Positions 48,735 to 58,046 of a stretch of DNA of 64,000 nt are shown here, piece after piece. The stretch is from Pseudomonas sp. IB20. Its GTDB lineage: Bacteria > Pseudomonadota > Gammaproteobacteria > Pseudomonadales > Pseudomonadaceae. The translations under genes and the position numbers were made by a program. The notes under the pieces were generated by a model. It did not search any database, was not told the origin of the DNA, and worked only from the letters and a program-made list of their open reading frames with translations. Location: positions 1,076,836-1,140,835 of the forward strand of contig NZ_CP046103.1 of NCBI RefSeq assembly GCF_009707325.1, written 5' to 3'. The stretch's first letter is position 1. Every line of letters starts with the position of its first letter.

Positions 48735-48841
48735 AGTACTGAAAACCAATGTGGGAGCAGGCAAGCCAGCTCCCACATGTTGATCTATTAGTACTGAAAA
48801 CCAATGTGGGAGCAGGCAAGCCAGCTCCCACATGTTGATCT
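48735..48841. repeat. Tandem duplicate REP unit (2 x 52 bp, period 55)
   Basis: Identical copies at 48735-48786 and 48790-48841 with a 3-base spacer. Each has one complete REP palindrome (TGTGGGAGCAGGCAAGCCAG and CTCCCACA). The following T-run may make it a terminator between tadA and the convergent cmoB. Confidence 0.94.
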
Positions 48842-48865
48842 CTATTTTTTTCAGGGAGATTCGGG

Positions 48866-49822
48866 TTACTTCTTCGCGATGATCACTGCCCGCATCGGCG
48901 CCGGCAGCCCTTCAATGGTCTTGCTGTGATCCTCCGGATCCAGGAAATCACTCAGCGACTGGAACTTCATCCACGGCGTCCCGCGCTGTTCCTCGACCGT
49001 GGTCACGCTCACATCCACGCAGCGCACATCACTGAACCCCGCACGTCGCAGCCACAGCATCAGCGCCGGCACCGATGGCAGGAACCACACGTTGCGCATC
49101 TGCGCGTAGCGGTCTTCCGGCACCAGTACTTGCTGCTGATCGCCTTCCACCACCAAGGTTTCCAGGACCAGCTCGCCGCCTTTGACCAAGCAATCTTTCA
49201 GTGCCAGCAAGTGCTCGATGGGTGAGCGACGGTGATAGAACACGCCCATGGAAAACACCGTGTCGAAGCCTTCCATGTTTGGCGGCAAGTCTTCAAACGG
49301 GAACGGCAGGTGCCAGGCGTTCGGCGCCGACAGGTAGCGCTGCACGGCCTGGAACTGGCAAAAGAACAGCCAGTTCGGGTCTACGCCAATCACGCTGTCA
49401 GCCCCGGCGCCGAGCATGCGCCACATGTAGTAGCCGTTGCCGCAGCCCACATCGAGGATGCGCTTGCCGTTCAAATCCAGGTGCGGCGCAACGCGCGACC
49501 ACTTCCAGTCCGAACGCCATTCGGTGTCCACATGCACGCCGAACAGGTGGAACGGGCCTTTGCGCCACGGGCTCAAGCCCATCAACGCGGTGTGCATTTG
49601 TGCACGGGTGGCGTCGTCGCAATCGGTATCCAGCGTCAAGCCGTTGAGCAAGTCGACTTCGCTGGGCTGGATGTTCGGCAACGCATCCAGCGCACTCTGC
49701 CAACGCTCCAGGTCGCCGTGACCCTTTTCCATCTTGCTATCGAGTTGCGCTTGCAGGCCCTGGGCCCAAACGGCCAAAGGAGTGCCGACCAAGTGGCGGG
49801 CGAGGGGAGACAAATCAATCAT
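48866..49822 (-). CDS. cmoB: tRNA 5-methoxyuridine(34)/uridine 5-oxyacetic acid(34) synthase CmoB
   Basis: 318 residues. SAM-fold carboxymethyltransferase using carboxy-SAM. The motifs [37 protein letters not shown] and [13 protein letters not shown] are characteristic. Its start overlaps the cmoA stop by 4 bases, so cmoA and cmoB form one unit. Confidence 0.96.
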   Translation of the reverse strand: MIDLSPLARHLVGTPLAVWAQGLQAQLDSKMEKGHGDLERWQSALDALPNIQPSEVDLLNGLTLDTDCDDATRAQMHTALMGLSPWRKGPFHLFGVHVDTEWRSDWKWSRVAPHLDLNGKRILDVGCGNGYYMWRMLGAGADSVIGVDPNWLFFCQFQAVQRYLSAPNAWHLPFPFEDLPPNMEGFDTVFSMGVFYHRRSPIEHLLALKDCLVKGGELVLETLVVEGDQQQVLVPEDRYAQMRNVWFLPSVPALMLWLRRAGFSDVRCVDVSVTTVEEQRGTPWMKFQSLSDFLDPEDHSKTIEGLPAPMRAVIIAKK

Positions 49823-50562
49823 GGCAAGGCAATCAACGAGGCAAAGTTAAGACACTGGAACCACGGCACGACTTTCGAGAACCCGGCGGCCAGCAGGCGT
49901 TCGCGGTGTTCTTCGAGGCTGTCGGGCTTCATGACGTTTTCGATGGCGCTGCGCTTCTGGGCGATTTCCAGTTCGCTGTAGCCGTTGGCGCGTTTGAACG
50001 CGATGTGCAAATCGGTGAGCAGCGCATGCTCTTGTGGGTCATTGAAACGCAGCTTTTCCGAGAGGATCAACGCACCGCCCGGCAACAGTGACTGGCGGAT
50101 GCGCCCGAGCAACGCCAGGCGCTCATCGGGGGCGATAAATTGCAGGGTAAAGTTCAGCGCCACCACCGAGGCCGGCTGGAACTGCAACGCGAGAATATCG
50201 CCCTCAATCACCTCCACCGGCAACAGCTCCTGGAACATCGAGTCCTGGCCATTGAGGTATTGGCGGCAACGCTCGACCATCGCCGCCGAGTTATCCACCG
50301 CGATCACCCGGCAGCCGTCGGTACGCACATGGCGGCGCAGCGCTTGAGTGACTGCGCCCAGAGACGAGCCCAGGTCGTAGAGCACGCTGTTGGGTTGGGC
50401 AAATTGCGCCGCCAGCACGCCGAGGTTCTCGACGATGGTCGGATAACCGGGCACCGAGCGCTTGATCATGTCCGGGAACACCCGCACCACGTCCTCGTTA
50501 AAGGCGAAGTCTGGCACCTGGGGCAGGGGCTGGGCGAATAGGCGATCGGGTTCTTTGCTCAC
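49819..50562 (-). CDS. cmoA: Carboxy-S-adenosyl-L-methionine synthase CmoA
   Basis: 247 residues. Makes carboxy-SAM from SAM and prephenate for CmoB. SAM motif [18 protein letters not shown] and the CmoA start [28 protein letters not shown]. First gene of the cmoAB unit. Confidence 0.96.
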   Translation of the reverse strand: MSKEPDRLFAQPLPQVPDFAFNEDVVRVFPDMIKRSVPGYPTIVENLGVLAAQFAQPNSVLYDLGSSLGAVTQALRRHVRTDGCRVIAVDNSAAMVERCRQYLNGQDSMFQELLPVEVIEGDILALQFQPASVVALNFTLQFIAPDERLALLGRIRQSLLPGGALILSEKLRFNDPQEHALLTDLHIAFKRANGYSELEIAQKRSAIENVMKPDSLEEHRERLLAAGFSKVVPWFQCLNFASLIALP

Positions 50563-50598
50563 GGCTGTTCCGGCGACGAAGGGGGAAAGGCCGGCATT

Positions 50599-51255
50599 TT
50601 AGCCAAATTGGCCCTCGGATGCGCGGGTTGTCTGATGGAAAGCCGAGGCGGTGATGCCCCACTGACCGAGCCAATACGTGGTAATCAACAAATACGGTGC
50701 CGCTTCAAAGGCGACCACAAACCGATTGATGCCGATGAGTGTGTCGGAAAACACAAACGACACCGCACCCGCCGCCGCCAGCAGGGCCGATTGCTTGGGT
50801 ACGTTACTGCCCAGCCGTGCCAATGCACGCCAGAGCATGGCGCTGATCACCAGTGCATAAACCACGACGGGTATCAGCAAATCGCCCAGGCCATGGGAAA
50901 TCAGGATGCCCAGCAAGATAGCGCCCACGCCCAGCGCCAATACCAGTGGCAACACCGCTAGGCGGCGGCAATCGCTGAAGTAGGCTTTCAAGTACGCCAA
51001 GTGCGCAAACAGAAAGGCGCCGAGGCCAAAGATAAACAGGTCGCCCGGCCATGCGAGCAACACATCGCCCACCAGGGAAAAAATCAGCCCCAGGCTGATC
51101 CAGCGTCGATAGTCGGTGGGCGGCGCATCATGCAGCCAGCCCAGCAGCGCCAATACCGGCAGCGGTTTAACCAGCAGGCACAACAGCGCTGCGTGAGTGG
51201 CCAAGCCGTAGAAAAAGGTGCCAGCGCCCATTAACGCAAGAATCAACCAAGGCAT
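50599..51255 (-). CDS. YhhN-family membrane protein (lysoplasmalogenase-like)
   Basis: 218 residues, seven to eight membrane helices, with the YhhN/TMEM86 motif RRWISLGLIFSLVGDVLLAWPGDLFIFGLGAFLFAHLAYLKAYF. The eukaryotic relatives hydrolyse lysoplasmalogens; bacterial function is unsettled. One base separates it from the I42 gene upstream on the same strand. Confidence 0.85.
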   Translation of the reverse strand: MPWLILALMGAGTFFYGLATHAALLCLLVKPLPVLALLGWLHDAPPTDYRRWISLGLIFSLVGDVLLAWPGDLFIFGLGAFLFAHLAYLKAYFSDCRRLAVLPLVLALGVGAILLGILISHGLGDLLIPVVVYALVISAMLWRALARLGSNVPKQSALLAAAGAVSFVFSDTLIGINRFVVAFEAAPYLLITTYWLGQWGITASAFHQTTRASEGQFG

Positions 51256-51256
51256 A

Positions 51257-51646
51257 TCAGTTCACCGTAATGGCGCAGTCGAAGGTTTCGGCGGGTTCGG
51301 CTTCCGGTTCCCAGGGTTGCTGGGAGGTCAGGCGCAGACGGCCTTGGCCGGCAGCAAACGCCTGGAAGCGCCAGGTCGACTGGCCACCGCCACCGATCAC
51401 ACCGGATTCTGTGCTGCTGTAAACCTCAGGGCTGAGCGCGCGCAGCACGCCGCCGGCGGAATCCTGGATGGCCCAGCGGTAGCCGGTGGTGGGGTTACTT
51501 GGCAAGGTGAGAGTCAGGTTTTGCCCTGTTTTAAGCTGGAGCGGGCAGGCGCTCTGGTTTTCCACTGTGACGTTTTGCTTCGGTGCGCTGGCGCACGCGG
51601 CCAGCAGGGTAAGGCTCAAGGGGAGAAGCAGGCGGGCAGCGGTCAT
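51257..51646 (-). CDS. Protease inhibitor I42 (chagasin) family lipoprotein
   Basis: 129 residues with a lipoprotein signal (LLLPLSLTLLAACASAPK). The chagasin-type loop NPTTGYRW and the C-terminal WRFQAFAAGQGRLRLTSQQPWEP (RPW-like loop) identify family I42, which blocks papain-like cysteine proteases. Start at ATG 51646; the longer frame crosses a palindromic repeat. Coupled to YhhN. Confidence 0.85.
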   Translation of the reverse strand: MTAARLLLPLSLTLLAACASAPKQNVTVENQSACPLQLKTGQNLTLTLPSNPTTGYRWAIQDSAGGVLRALSPEVYSSTESGVIGGGGQSTWRFQAFAAGQGRLRLTSQQPWEPEAEPAETFDCAITVN

Positions 51647-51723
51647 AGGGGCTCCGTTGTTTGGCGACGAAGGGCGAGCATAACCGAAGATGAGACAAGG
51701 TGTGACAGCAGGGGATTTGATTG

Positions 51724-51839
51724 TTCCCACGCTCTGCGTGGGAATGCAGCCCGGGACGTTCCGCGTCATAAGAGCGGACGCAGAGCGCCAGAGGGGCAGA
51801 GCGCCCAGAGAGGCATTCCCACGCAGAGCGTGGGAATGA
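51724..51839. repeat. Palindromic element of a second repeat family
   Basis: GTTCCCACGCTCTGCGTGGGAATGC faces GCATTCCCACGCAGAGCGTGGGAAT around about 65 bases with a further GGACGCAGAGCG / GCAGAGCGCCC theme. Each arm is itself a hairpin. Lies between the lon-type gene and the I42 gene. Confidence 0.92.
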
Positions 51840-51843
51840 TCGA

Positions 51844-54267
51844 TCAGAAGAGCACCTTCGCCACATCCGCAAAGCGCTTGGCAAAGTGCACGGTCATGCC
51901 TTCTTTCAGGTACTCCGGCAGTTCTTCAAAACTACCGCGGTTCGGCTCCGGCAAGATTAGCTCATGAATCTTCTGGCGCCGCGCCGCGATGACTTTCTCA
52001 CGCACCCCGCCAATCGGCAGTACATGCCCGGTCAGCGTCAGCTCGCCGGTCATGGCCACGCCTTTTTTCGGTGGCTGGTTACGCGCCAGCGACAGCAGCG
52101 CACTGGCCATGGTCACGCCCGCGCTCGGGCCGTCTTTCGGTGTGGCACCTTCCGGCACGTGCAAGTGCACGAAGGCTTCGTCGAAGAACTTCGGGTCACC
52201 GCCAAACGACTTCAGATTCGAGCTGATGTAGCTGTAGGCAATCTCGGCGGACTCCTTCATCACCTCACCCAACTGCCCGGTGAGCTTGAAGCCGCGATTG
52301 AGCGTATGGATGCGCGTCGCCTCGATCGGCAGGGTCGCGCCGCCCATGCTGGTCCAGGCCAGGCCTGTGATCACGCCAGTGCCGGACAACACTTGTTCAT
52401 TGCGGAACACCGGCATGCCCAAGGAGCTTTCCAGGTCTTTGTTGCCGATCTTGATCACCGAGTCCGGCTCATCCAGTAGCTTGACCACGGCTTTACGCAC
52501 CAGTTTGCCCAGCTGTTTCTCCAGCTGGCGCACCCCGGCTTCGCGTGCATAGCCGTCAATCAACGCGCGCAGGGCGCCGTCGCTGATGCTCAGGCTCTTT
52601 TTCGACACGCCGGCTTTTTCCAGCTGTTTGGGCCATAGGTGGCGCTTGGCGATGGCAACTTTTTCTTCAGTGATGTAGCCCGACAGGCGAATCACTTCCA
52701 TCCGGTCGAGCAGCGGGCCGGGGATTGAGTCCAAGGTGTTCGCCGTGCACACGAACAGCACTTTGGACAGGTCCAGGCGCAGGTCCAGGTAGTGGTCGAG
52801 GAATTCGACGTTCTGTTCCGGGTCGAGGGTCTCCAGCAGCGCCGACGCCGGGTCGCCCTGGTAGCTCTGGCCCATCTTGTCGATCTCGTCGAGCATGATC
52901 ACCGGGTTCATCACTTCCACATCTTTGAGCGCCTGCACCAGCTTGCCCGGCAGGGCGCCGATGTAGGTACGGCGATGGCCCTTGATCTCGGCCTCGTCGC
53001 GCATGCCGCCGACGCTGAAGCGGTAGAACGGCCGGCCCAGGGACTCGGCGATGGATTTACCGACGCTGGTCTTGCCCACGCCCGGCGGGCCTACCAGCAA
53101 CACGATGGAGCCGGCGACTTCGCCTTTATAGGCGCCCACCGCGAGGAACTCGAGGATGCGGCTCTTAATGTCATCCAGGCCCGCATGGTGTTTATCCAGC
53201 ACCTTGCGCGCGTGTTTCAGGTCGAGCTTGTCTTCGCCATACACGCCCCACGGCACTGAGGTGGCCCAGTCCAAGTAGTTGCGGGTTACGGCGTATTCCG
53301 GCGAACCCGTTTCCAGGATCGACAGTTTGTTCATTTCTTCGCTGATGCGCTTTTGCGCCTGGGTCGGCAGCACTTTGCCCACCAGGCGTTGTTCGAACTG
53401 CTCGACGTCTGCGCTGCGGTCGTCCTTGGTCAGGCCCAGCTCTTGCTGGATGACCTTGAGCTGCTCCTTGAGGAAGAACTCGCGCTGGTGCTCGCCGATC
53501 TTGCGGTTCACCTCGGCAGAGATTTCCTTTTGCAGGCGCGCGACTTCGACTTCCTTGCGCAGCATCGGCAGCACTTTTTCCATGCGCTTGAGCATGGGCA
53601 CGCAGTCCAGCACTTCCTGCAACTCGTTACCGGTGGCCGAGGTCAGCGCGGCGGCGAAGTCGGTAAGCGGCGACGGGTCGTTGGGGCTGAAGCGGTTGAG
53701 GTAGTTCTTCAACTCTTCGCTGTACAGCGGGTTGAGCGGCAGCAGTTCCTTGATCGCATTGATCAGCGCCATGCCGTAGGCCTTGACCTCGTCGGTCGGC
53801 TCGGTCGGCTGGTGCGGGTATTCGACCTCCACCAGGTACGGTGGGCGGTGGTGCTTGAGCCAGGTCTTGATGCGCACACGGGTCAGGCCCTGGGCGACGA
53901 ATTGCAGCTTACCGTTCTCGCGGCTGGCGTGGTGCACCTTCACCAGCGTGCCGTACAGCGGCAGGCTGGAGGTGTCGAAGTGGCGTGGATCTTCTGGCGG
54001 GGTGTCCATGAAGAACAGCGCCAGGGAATGGTGGTCGGATTTGCTCACCAGCTCCAGGGTCTCGGCCCACGGTTCTTCATTGACGATCACCGGCAGCACT
54101 TGCGCCGGGAAGAACGGACGATTGTGGATCGGGATGATGTAAACCTTGTCCGGCAGATTTTGCCCGGGCAGGGCCAGGCCGGTGTTGGACGATGTTTCGT
54201 GTTCAGCGTTTTCCGGATCGGCGTAATCGTTCAGGTCGATGTCCGGGAATTCTTGCTGGTCGCTCAT
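51844..54267 (-). CDS. lon: Lon-type ATP-dependent protease (second Lon, AsrA-like)
   Basis: 807 residues. An acidic leader (about 1-35), then Lon N-domain (VYIIPIHNRPFFPAQVLPVIV), AAA+ module with GPPGVGKTSVGKSIA and VIMLDEIDKMG, and the protease domain with catalytic Ser in PKDGPSAGVTM and Lys in GVREKVIAA. Pseudomonads have a canonical Lon beside clpX/hupB and a second one near pdxJ/recO; in P. aeruginosa the second is AsrA, linked to aminoglycoside stress. The position here points to the second type. Start at ATG 54267. Confidence 0.9.
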   Translation of the reverse strand: MSDQQEFPDIDLNDYADPENAEHETSSNTGLALPGQNLPDKVYIIPIHNRPFFPAQVLPVIVNEEPWAETLELVSKSDHHSLALFFMDTPPEDPRHFDTSSLPLYGTLVKVHHASRENGKLQFVAQGLTRVRIKTWLKHHRPPYLVEVEYPHQPTEPTDEVKAYGMALINAIKELLPLNPLYSEELKNYLNRFSPNDPSPLTDFAAALTSATGNELQEVLDCVPMLKRMEKVLPMLRKEVEVARLQKEISAEVNRKIGEHQREFFLKEQLKVIQQELGLTKDDRSADVEQFEQRLVGKVLPTQAQKRISEEMNKLSILETGSPEYAVTRNYLDWATSVPWGVYGEDKLDLKHARKVLDKHHAGLDDIKSRILEFLAVGAYKGEVAGSIVLLVGPPGVGKTSVGKSIAESLGRPFYRFSVGGMRDEAEIKGHRRTYIGALPGKLVQALKDVEVMNPVIMLDEIDKMGQSYQGDPASALLETLDPEQNVEFLDHYLDLRLDLSKVLFVCTANTLDSIPGPLLDRMEVIRLSGYITEEKVAIAKRHLWPKQLEKAGVSKKSLSISDGALRALIDGYAREAGVRQLEKQLGKLVRKAVVKLLDEPDSVIKIGNKDLESSLGMPVFRNEQVLSGTGVITGLAWTSMGGATLPIEATRIHTLNRGFKLTGQLGEVMKESAEIAYSYISSNLKSFGGDPKFFDEAFVHLHVPEGATPKDGPSAGVTMASALLSLARNQPPKKGVAMTGELTLTGHVLPIGGVREKVIAARRQKIHELILPEPNRGSFEELPEYLKEGMTVHFAKRFADVAKVLF

Positions 54268-54383
54268 GGGGCACCTGCATAAGGAAGTATGCAAGTTAGA
54301 TGGGGCGGTGCAGCGGTGGTTTCAATGGCCGGGCGCAGTTAGCAACATATTGCATAATATTTTCGACAGCGGCGCTTTACGCC

Positions 54384-54439
54384 TGTGGGAGCTGGTTTGC
54401 CTGGGTTTAGGTAGATTGGGTACATATCCGACTCCCACA
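54384..54439. repeat. Degenerate REP
   Basis: TGTGGGAGCTGGTTTGCCT and a distant GACTCCCACA. The palindrome is broken. Lies between the GntR gene end and the Lon promoter region. Confidence 0.6.
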
Positions 54440-54456
54440 TTTCAGAGCACGTGGGG

Positions 54457-55446
54457 TCAGCTGATCTTGTGGAGGTAGGCGGGAATCGGCTGTTCCGGTA
54501 GCACCGACAACACCTTCAAACGCTGCAACATACGCTGACTGGCCCGTTGCAAATGCTCACGCAAATTCAGCGCCGCCGCATCGAAGGCGCCGTGCAGCAA
54601 TAGCTCCAGAATCAAGCGATGTTCGGCGAGCATGGCGGGATCTGCGCCTATCCCCAGTAAACGGTAGAAGATTCGACTGATGATCATCGGGCTCTGGCCC
54701 TGGCGAATCAGCGCGGCGATCTTGCGGTTCTGCAGGCCGGCCAGGCAGCGCTGGTGCAAGTCCTCCTCGATCTGCTCGATGGCTTGCAGGCTGCACTGCG
54801 GGCTTTGCTGGGCCTCCAGCACGCGCTGCAACATGGCCTCAAGCATCTCGCGGTCCAGGTTCGGCGCGCTCTGGCGCAGGGCTTCGGGTTCCAGGCAGGC
54901 GCGCAGTTCATAGTCTTCGGTGACTTCGCGCGCGGTCAGCGGCCCCGCCAGCCATTGGGAGTAAGGCTCTTTTTCCACCAGGCCACGGTCGCGCAGGCGC
55001 ATCAGCGCTTCACGCACCACGGCGCGGCTGACACCGTAGTGGTCGGCGGCGGCTTGCTCGTCCAGGCGGTAATGGCCGAAGGCGATGCACGTGGACAGCG
55101 CCGCGCCGATTTCCTCAACAATCCGCTCGCCCAGCGGCCGGGTGTCTACCAGCTCGTCGTCGCCATTAAGGCCCAGGTGTGCATGGCTCAGCGGCAGGCG
55201 CAGCGGCTCCATGACCAGGCCTTCGGGGTTGATCAGGTAACCGCGTCCGTTGAAGCGGCAGATCAGGCCTTCATCGTGCAGCAGGTCCAGCGCCTTACGC
55301 ACCGGCACGCGGCTGGTGCCGAACAGCTCGGCCAGCGGCGCTTCCAGCAAGACCAGCCCGTGGCGGGCGGTGCCGTTGACGATGGCGTCACGCAACACGG
55401 TGTGAATCATCGCGTAACGGGAAGCGGAGGCGGACGCTGCTTTCAT
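54457..55446 (-). CDS. GntR-family regulator with two winged-helix domains and an FCD-like domain
   Basis: 329 residues. A first GntR winged helix (about 10-72: VLRDAIVNGTARHGLVLLEAPLAELFGTSRVPVRKALDLLHDEGLICRF) is followed by a second complete one (about 108-168: IVEEIGAALSTCIAFGHYRLDEQAAADHYGVSRAVVREALMRLRDRGLVEKE). An all-helical FCD-type ligand domain (about 175-310) follows. Ordinary FadR/VanR members have one such helix. Start at ATG 55446. Divergent from the amidase-imidase operon, which it most likely controls; the ligand may be an imide, half-amide or dicarboxylate. Confidence 0.85.
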   Translation of the reverse strand: MKAASASASRYAMIHTVLRDAIVNGTARHGLVLLEAPLAELFGTSRVPVRKALDLLHDEGLICRFNGRGYLINPEGLVMEPLRLPLSHAHLGLNGDDELVDTRPLGERIVEEIGAALSTCIAFGHYRLDEQAAADHYGVSRAVVREALMRLRDRGLVEKEPYSQWLAGPLTAREVTEDYELRACLEPEALRQSAPNLDREMLEAMLQRVLEAQQSPQCSLQAIEQIEEDLHQRCLAGLQNRKIAALIRQGQSPMIISRIFYRLLGIGADPAMLAEHRLILELLLHGAFDAAALNLREHLQRASQRMLQRLKVLSVLPEQPIPAYLHKIS

Positions 55447-55585
55447 CTGCTTCTCTAGGTAAAGAGTGGATGGGTTTGTAGGAAAGTGGCTACGGATTCT
55501 CTCATAGTTGCCGCTGTCACTCTGCGCCACGGTGGTGGCACTTTTTTGGGGCCTTACCCGTCACGTTGTTACTTTTCTGCACCAA

Positions 55586-55612
55586 AATGTATTGATTAAT
55601 AAAAGATACATT
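55586..55612. promoter_or_regulatory. Inverted repeat in the regulator-operon gap
   Basis: AATGTAT, 13 bases, ATACATT. AT-rich and about 140 bases after the regulator start. Candidate operator or promoter part for the GntR gene. The gap 55447-55795 (349 bases) has no gene and is strikingly AT-rich. Confidence 0.4.
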
Positions 55613-55748
55613 ATTTCATTCAAGGTCTGTTCCAGCACCTTCATCCGATATTTTTGCCGCCTACAAAACCATCTAGTCCGTAGCTCCAGGCAATAAAGCG
55701 CACTCGCGAAAAATGCGTGTTGAGAGACTGGCACGAAAGCTGCCTTTG

Positions 55749-55781
55749 TAAAACGTATATTTTAATAATATGTACGTTTTA
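55749..55781. promoter_or_regulatory. Candidate GntR operator upstream of the amidase
   Basis: TAAAACGTA, 15 bases, TACGTTTTA: a perfect 9-bp inverted repeat with an inner ATATT / AATAT pair. It ends 14 bases before the amidase ATG and would overlap the promoter or leader. The long symmetry could suit a regulator with two DNA-binding heads; binding is inferred. Confidence 0.55.
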
Positions 55782-55795
55782 AGAGGATCATCTTG

Positions 55796-57127
55796 ATGTC
55801 AGACGCCACCTCAATGGCCGAAGCTTTTGCCAGTGGTCGCAGCGACCCGGTGCAGGTCCTCGAACAGGCACTGGTTCACGCGAGCCTGGCCCCCAGCGTG
55901 TTTATCTCCCTGACGGCCGAGCGTGCCCGCCGAGAAGCTGAAGCCAGCGCCGCTCGTTGGCGTGCCGGCCAGCCGTTGAGCGTGTTCGATGGTGTGCCGC
56001 TGGCCTGGAAAGACCTGTTTGACGTCGCCGGCAGCATTACCACCGCCGGCGCCAACTACCGTCGCGAGGCGCCAGCCGCGTTGCTCGACGCGCCGAGCGT
56101 GGGGCTACTGTGTCGCGCCGGGATGGTCAGTATCGGCAAGACCAACCTCAGTGAACTGGCGTATTCCGGCCTGGGCCTGAATCCGCATTTCGGCACGCCC
56201 TACAACCCGAGCGGCAGCGATCAACCGCGCATTCCCGGCGGTTCATCCTCGGGTTCGGCCGTTGCCGTGGCCGCCGGTATCGTGCCGATCGCCATGGGCA
56301 CTGACACCGCCGGTTCGATCCGCATCCCCGCAGCATTCAATGGCGTAGTGGGCTACCGCAGCAGCAGCCGGCGCTACAGCCGCGACGGCGTCTTCCCGCT
56401 GGCGCACACCCTCGACAGCCTCGGCCCGCTGACCCGCAGCGTGCGCGATGCGCTGACGATCGACGACCTGCTCAACGGCCGTGCGCAAACCCACACCGCC
56501 CGCAGCCTCAAGGGCCAGCGCTTTGTGCTTGAGCAGGGCACGCTGGAAGACATCGAGCCGGCCGTACGCAATAACCTGCTGCGCGCGGTGGACCAACTCA
56601 AGGCCGCGGGCGCGCTGATCGAGGTGCGTGCGTCCGCCACCTTCCAGGCCACCCTCAACCTGATCAAGCAGGACGGCTGGCTCGGCTCATTCGAAGCCTT
56701 CGCCCTGCACGAAGCCTTGCTCGACAGCCGCGACGCCGAGCAACTCGACCCGCGCGTACGCCGCCGCCTTGAAGCCGCGCGTGCACTGCCCGCCAGCCAA
56801 TTGCTGCACCTGATCGACGCGCGCTGCCGCTTGCAATACCAACTGGTCGACGAGCTCGACGGCGCCTTCCTGATTACCCCCACCGTCGCTCATGTCGCAC
56901 CGCCGTTGGCCGCCCTGGAGGCAGACGATGACTTGTTCGTGAAAACCAACCTCGCCACCCTGCGCCTGACCATGCCCGGCAGCTTGCTCGACATGCCGGG
57001 CGTTGCCCTGCCCAGCGGCCGTGATGCCCTGGGCTTGCCCACCGGGCTGCTGCTCAGTGCCCCGACGGGGGAAGACGCGCGGCTGTTGCGCGCGGCATTG
57101 TCCGTCGAATCCGTAATGACTATTTAA
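55796..57127 (+). CDS. Amidase-signature family hydrolase, putative half-amidase
   Basis: 443 residues. The Ser-cisSer-Lys triad is intact: Lys72 (PLAWKDLFD), Ser150 ([10 protein letters not shown]) and Ser174 ([12 protein letters not shown]). The family hydrolyses many amides. First gene of the operon, 11 bases before the imidase-like gene. The known imide pathway needs an amidase to cleave the half-amide made by imidase, so that role is proposed; AtzE/AtzF-like activity on biuret-type compounds is an alternative. AGAGGA ribosome site; ATG at 55796. Confidence 0.82.
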   Translation: MSDATSMAEAFASGRSDPVQVLEQALVHASLAPSVFISLTAERARREAEASAARWRAGQPLSVFDGVPLAWKDLFDVAGSITTAGANYRREAPAALLDAPSVGLLCRAGMVSIGKTNLSELAYSGLGLNPHFGTPYNPSGSDQPRIPGGSSSGSAVAVAAGIVPIAMGTDTAGSIRIPAAFNGVVGYRSSSRRYSRDGVFPLAHTLDSLGPLTRSVRDALTIDDLLNGRAQTHTARSLKGQRFVLEQGTLEDIEPAVRNNLLRAVDQLKAAGALIEVRASATFQATLNLIKQDGWLGSFEAFALHEALLDSRDAEQLDPRVRRRLEAARALPASQLLHLIDARCRLQYQLVDELDGAFLITPTVAHVAPPLAALEADDDLFVKTNLATLRLTMPGSLLDMPGVALPSGRDALGLPTGLLLSAPTGEDARLLRAALSVESVMTI

Positions 57128-57138
57128 GGAGACACACC

Positions 57139-58017
57139 ATGGCTAAAGACATCCTCTGTGCATTTGGCGTCGACGTAGACGCAGTCGCCGGCTGGCTCGG
57201 TTCCTACGGCGGCGAAGACTCGCCGGACGACATCTCCCGTGGCCTGTTCGCCGGTGAAATCGGCGCGCCGCGCCTGCTCAAATTGTTCGAACGCTACGGC
57301 CTGCGCACCACCTGGTTTATCCCTGGCCACTCGATGGAAACCTTCCCGGAGCAGATGAAGGCGGTGGCCGATGCCGGTCACGAAATCGGCGTGCACGGCT
57401 ACAGCCACGAAAACCCCATCGCGATGACGGCCGAGCAGGAAGAAATCGTCCTGGATAAGTCCATCGAACTGATCACCCAAGTCACCGGCAAACGCCCGAC
57501 CGGCTACGTCGCGCCCTGGTGGGAATTCAGCAAGGTCACCAACGAGCTGCTGCTGAAAAAAGGCATCAAGTACGACCACAGCCTGATGCACAACGACTTC
57601 CACCCCTACTACGTGCGCAAGGGTGACAGCTGGACCAAGATTGACTACAGCCAGCACCCCGACACCTGGATGAAACCCTTGGTGCGCGGCGAAGAAACCG
57701 ACCTGGTGGAGATCCCGGCCAACTGGTACCTCGACGACCTGCCGCCAATGATGTTCATCAAAAAAGCCCCCAACAGCCACGGCTTCGTCAACCCGCGCCA
57801 CCTGGAAGAAATGTGGCGCGACCAGTTCGACTGGGTCTACCGCGAGCACGAACACGCGGTGTTCACCATGACCATCCACCCCGACGTGTCCGGCCGCCCG
57901 CAAGTGCTGCTGATGCTCGAGCGTTTGATCGAACACATCCAGAGCCATGCCGGCGTGCGCTTCGTCACCTTCGACGAAATCGCCGACGACTTTATCCGCC
58001 GCCAACCGCGTTCCTGA
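57139..58017 (+). CDS. Cyclic imide hydrolase (imidase), NodB/PuuE-like fold
   Basis: 292 residues in an 879-base gene. A NodB-like metal-dependent hydrolase with FGVDVD (Asp12, Asp14), H86-GYS-H90 and H247 in TIHPDV. Characterised P. putida imidase is a zinc enzyme of the same length and, as I recall, near-identical start; it opens cyclic imides such as succinimide to half-amides. Automatic annotation usually calls this polysaccharide deacetylase, but there is no signal peptide and the neighbours are catabolic. Allantoinase PuuE or a peptidoglycan deacetylase-like fold are the alternatives. It sits between the amidase and MFS genes. Confidence 0.8.
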   Translation: MAKDILCAFGVDVDAVAGWLGSYGGEDSPDDISRGLFAGEIGAPRLLKLFERYGLRTTWFIPGHSMETFPEQMKAVADAGHEIGVHGYSHENPIAMTAEQEEIVLDKSIELITQVTGKRPTGYVAPWWEFSKVTNELLLKKGIKYDHSLMHNDFHPYYVRKGDSWTKIDYSQHPDTWMKPLVRGEETDLVEIPANWYLDDLPPMMFIKKAPNSHGFVNPRHLEEMWRDQFDWVYREHEHAVFTMTIHPDVSGRPQVLLMLERLIEHIQSHAGVRFVTFDEIADDFIRRQPRS

Positions 58018-58046
58018 CCCTTAGCCCACACCCCGAGGCGCGATCT

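Noticed and set aside
57139..58017. Calling this gene a cell-wall polysaccharide deacetylase
   Set aside because: No signal peptide or membrane anchor, catabolic neighbours, and length and metal residues fit imidase better.
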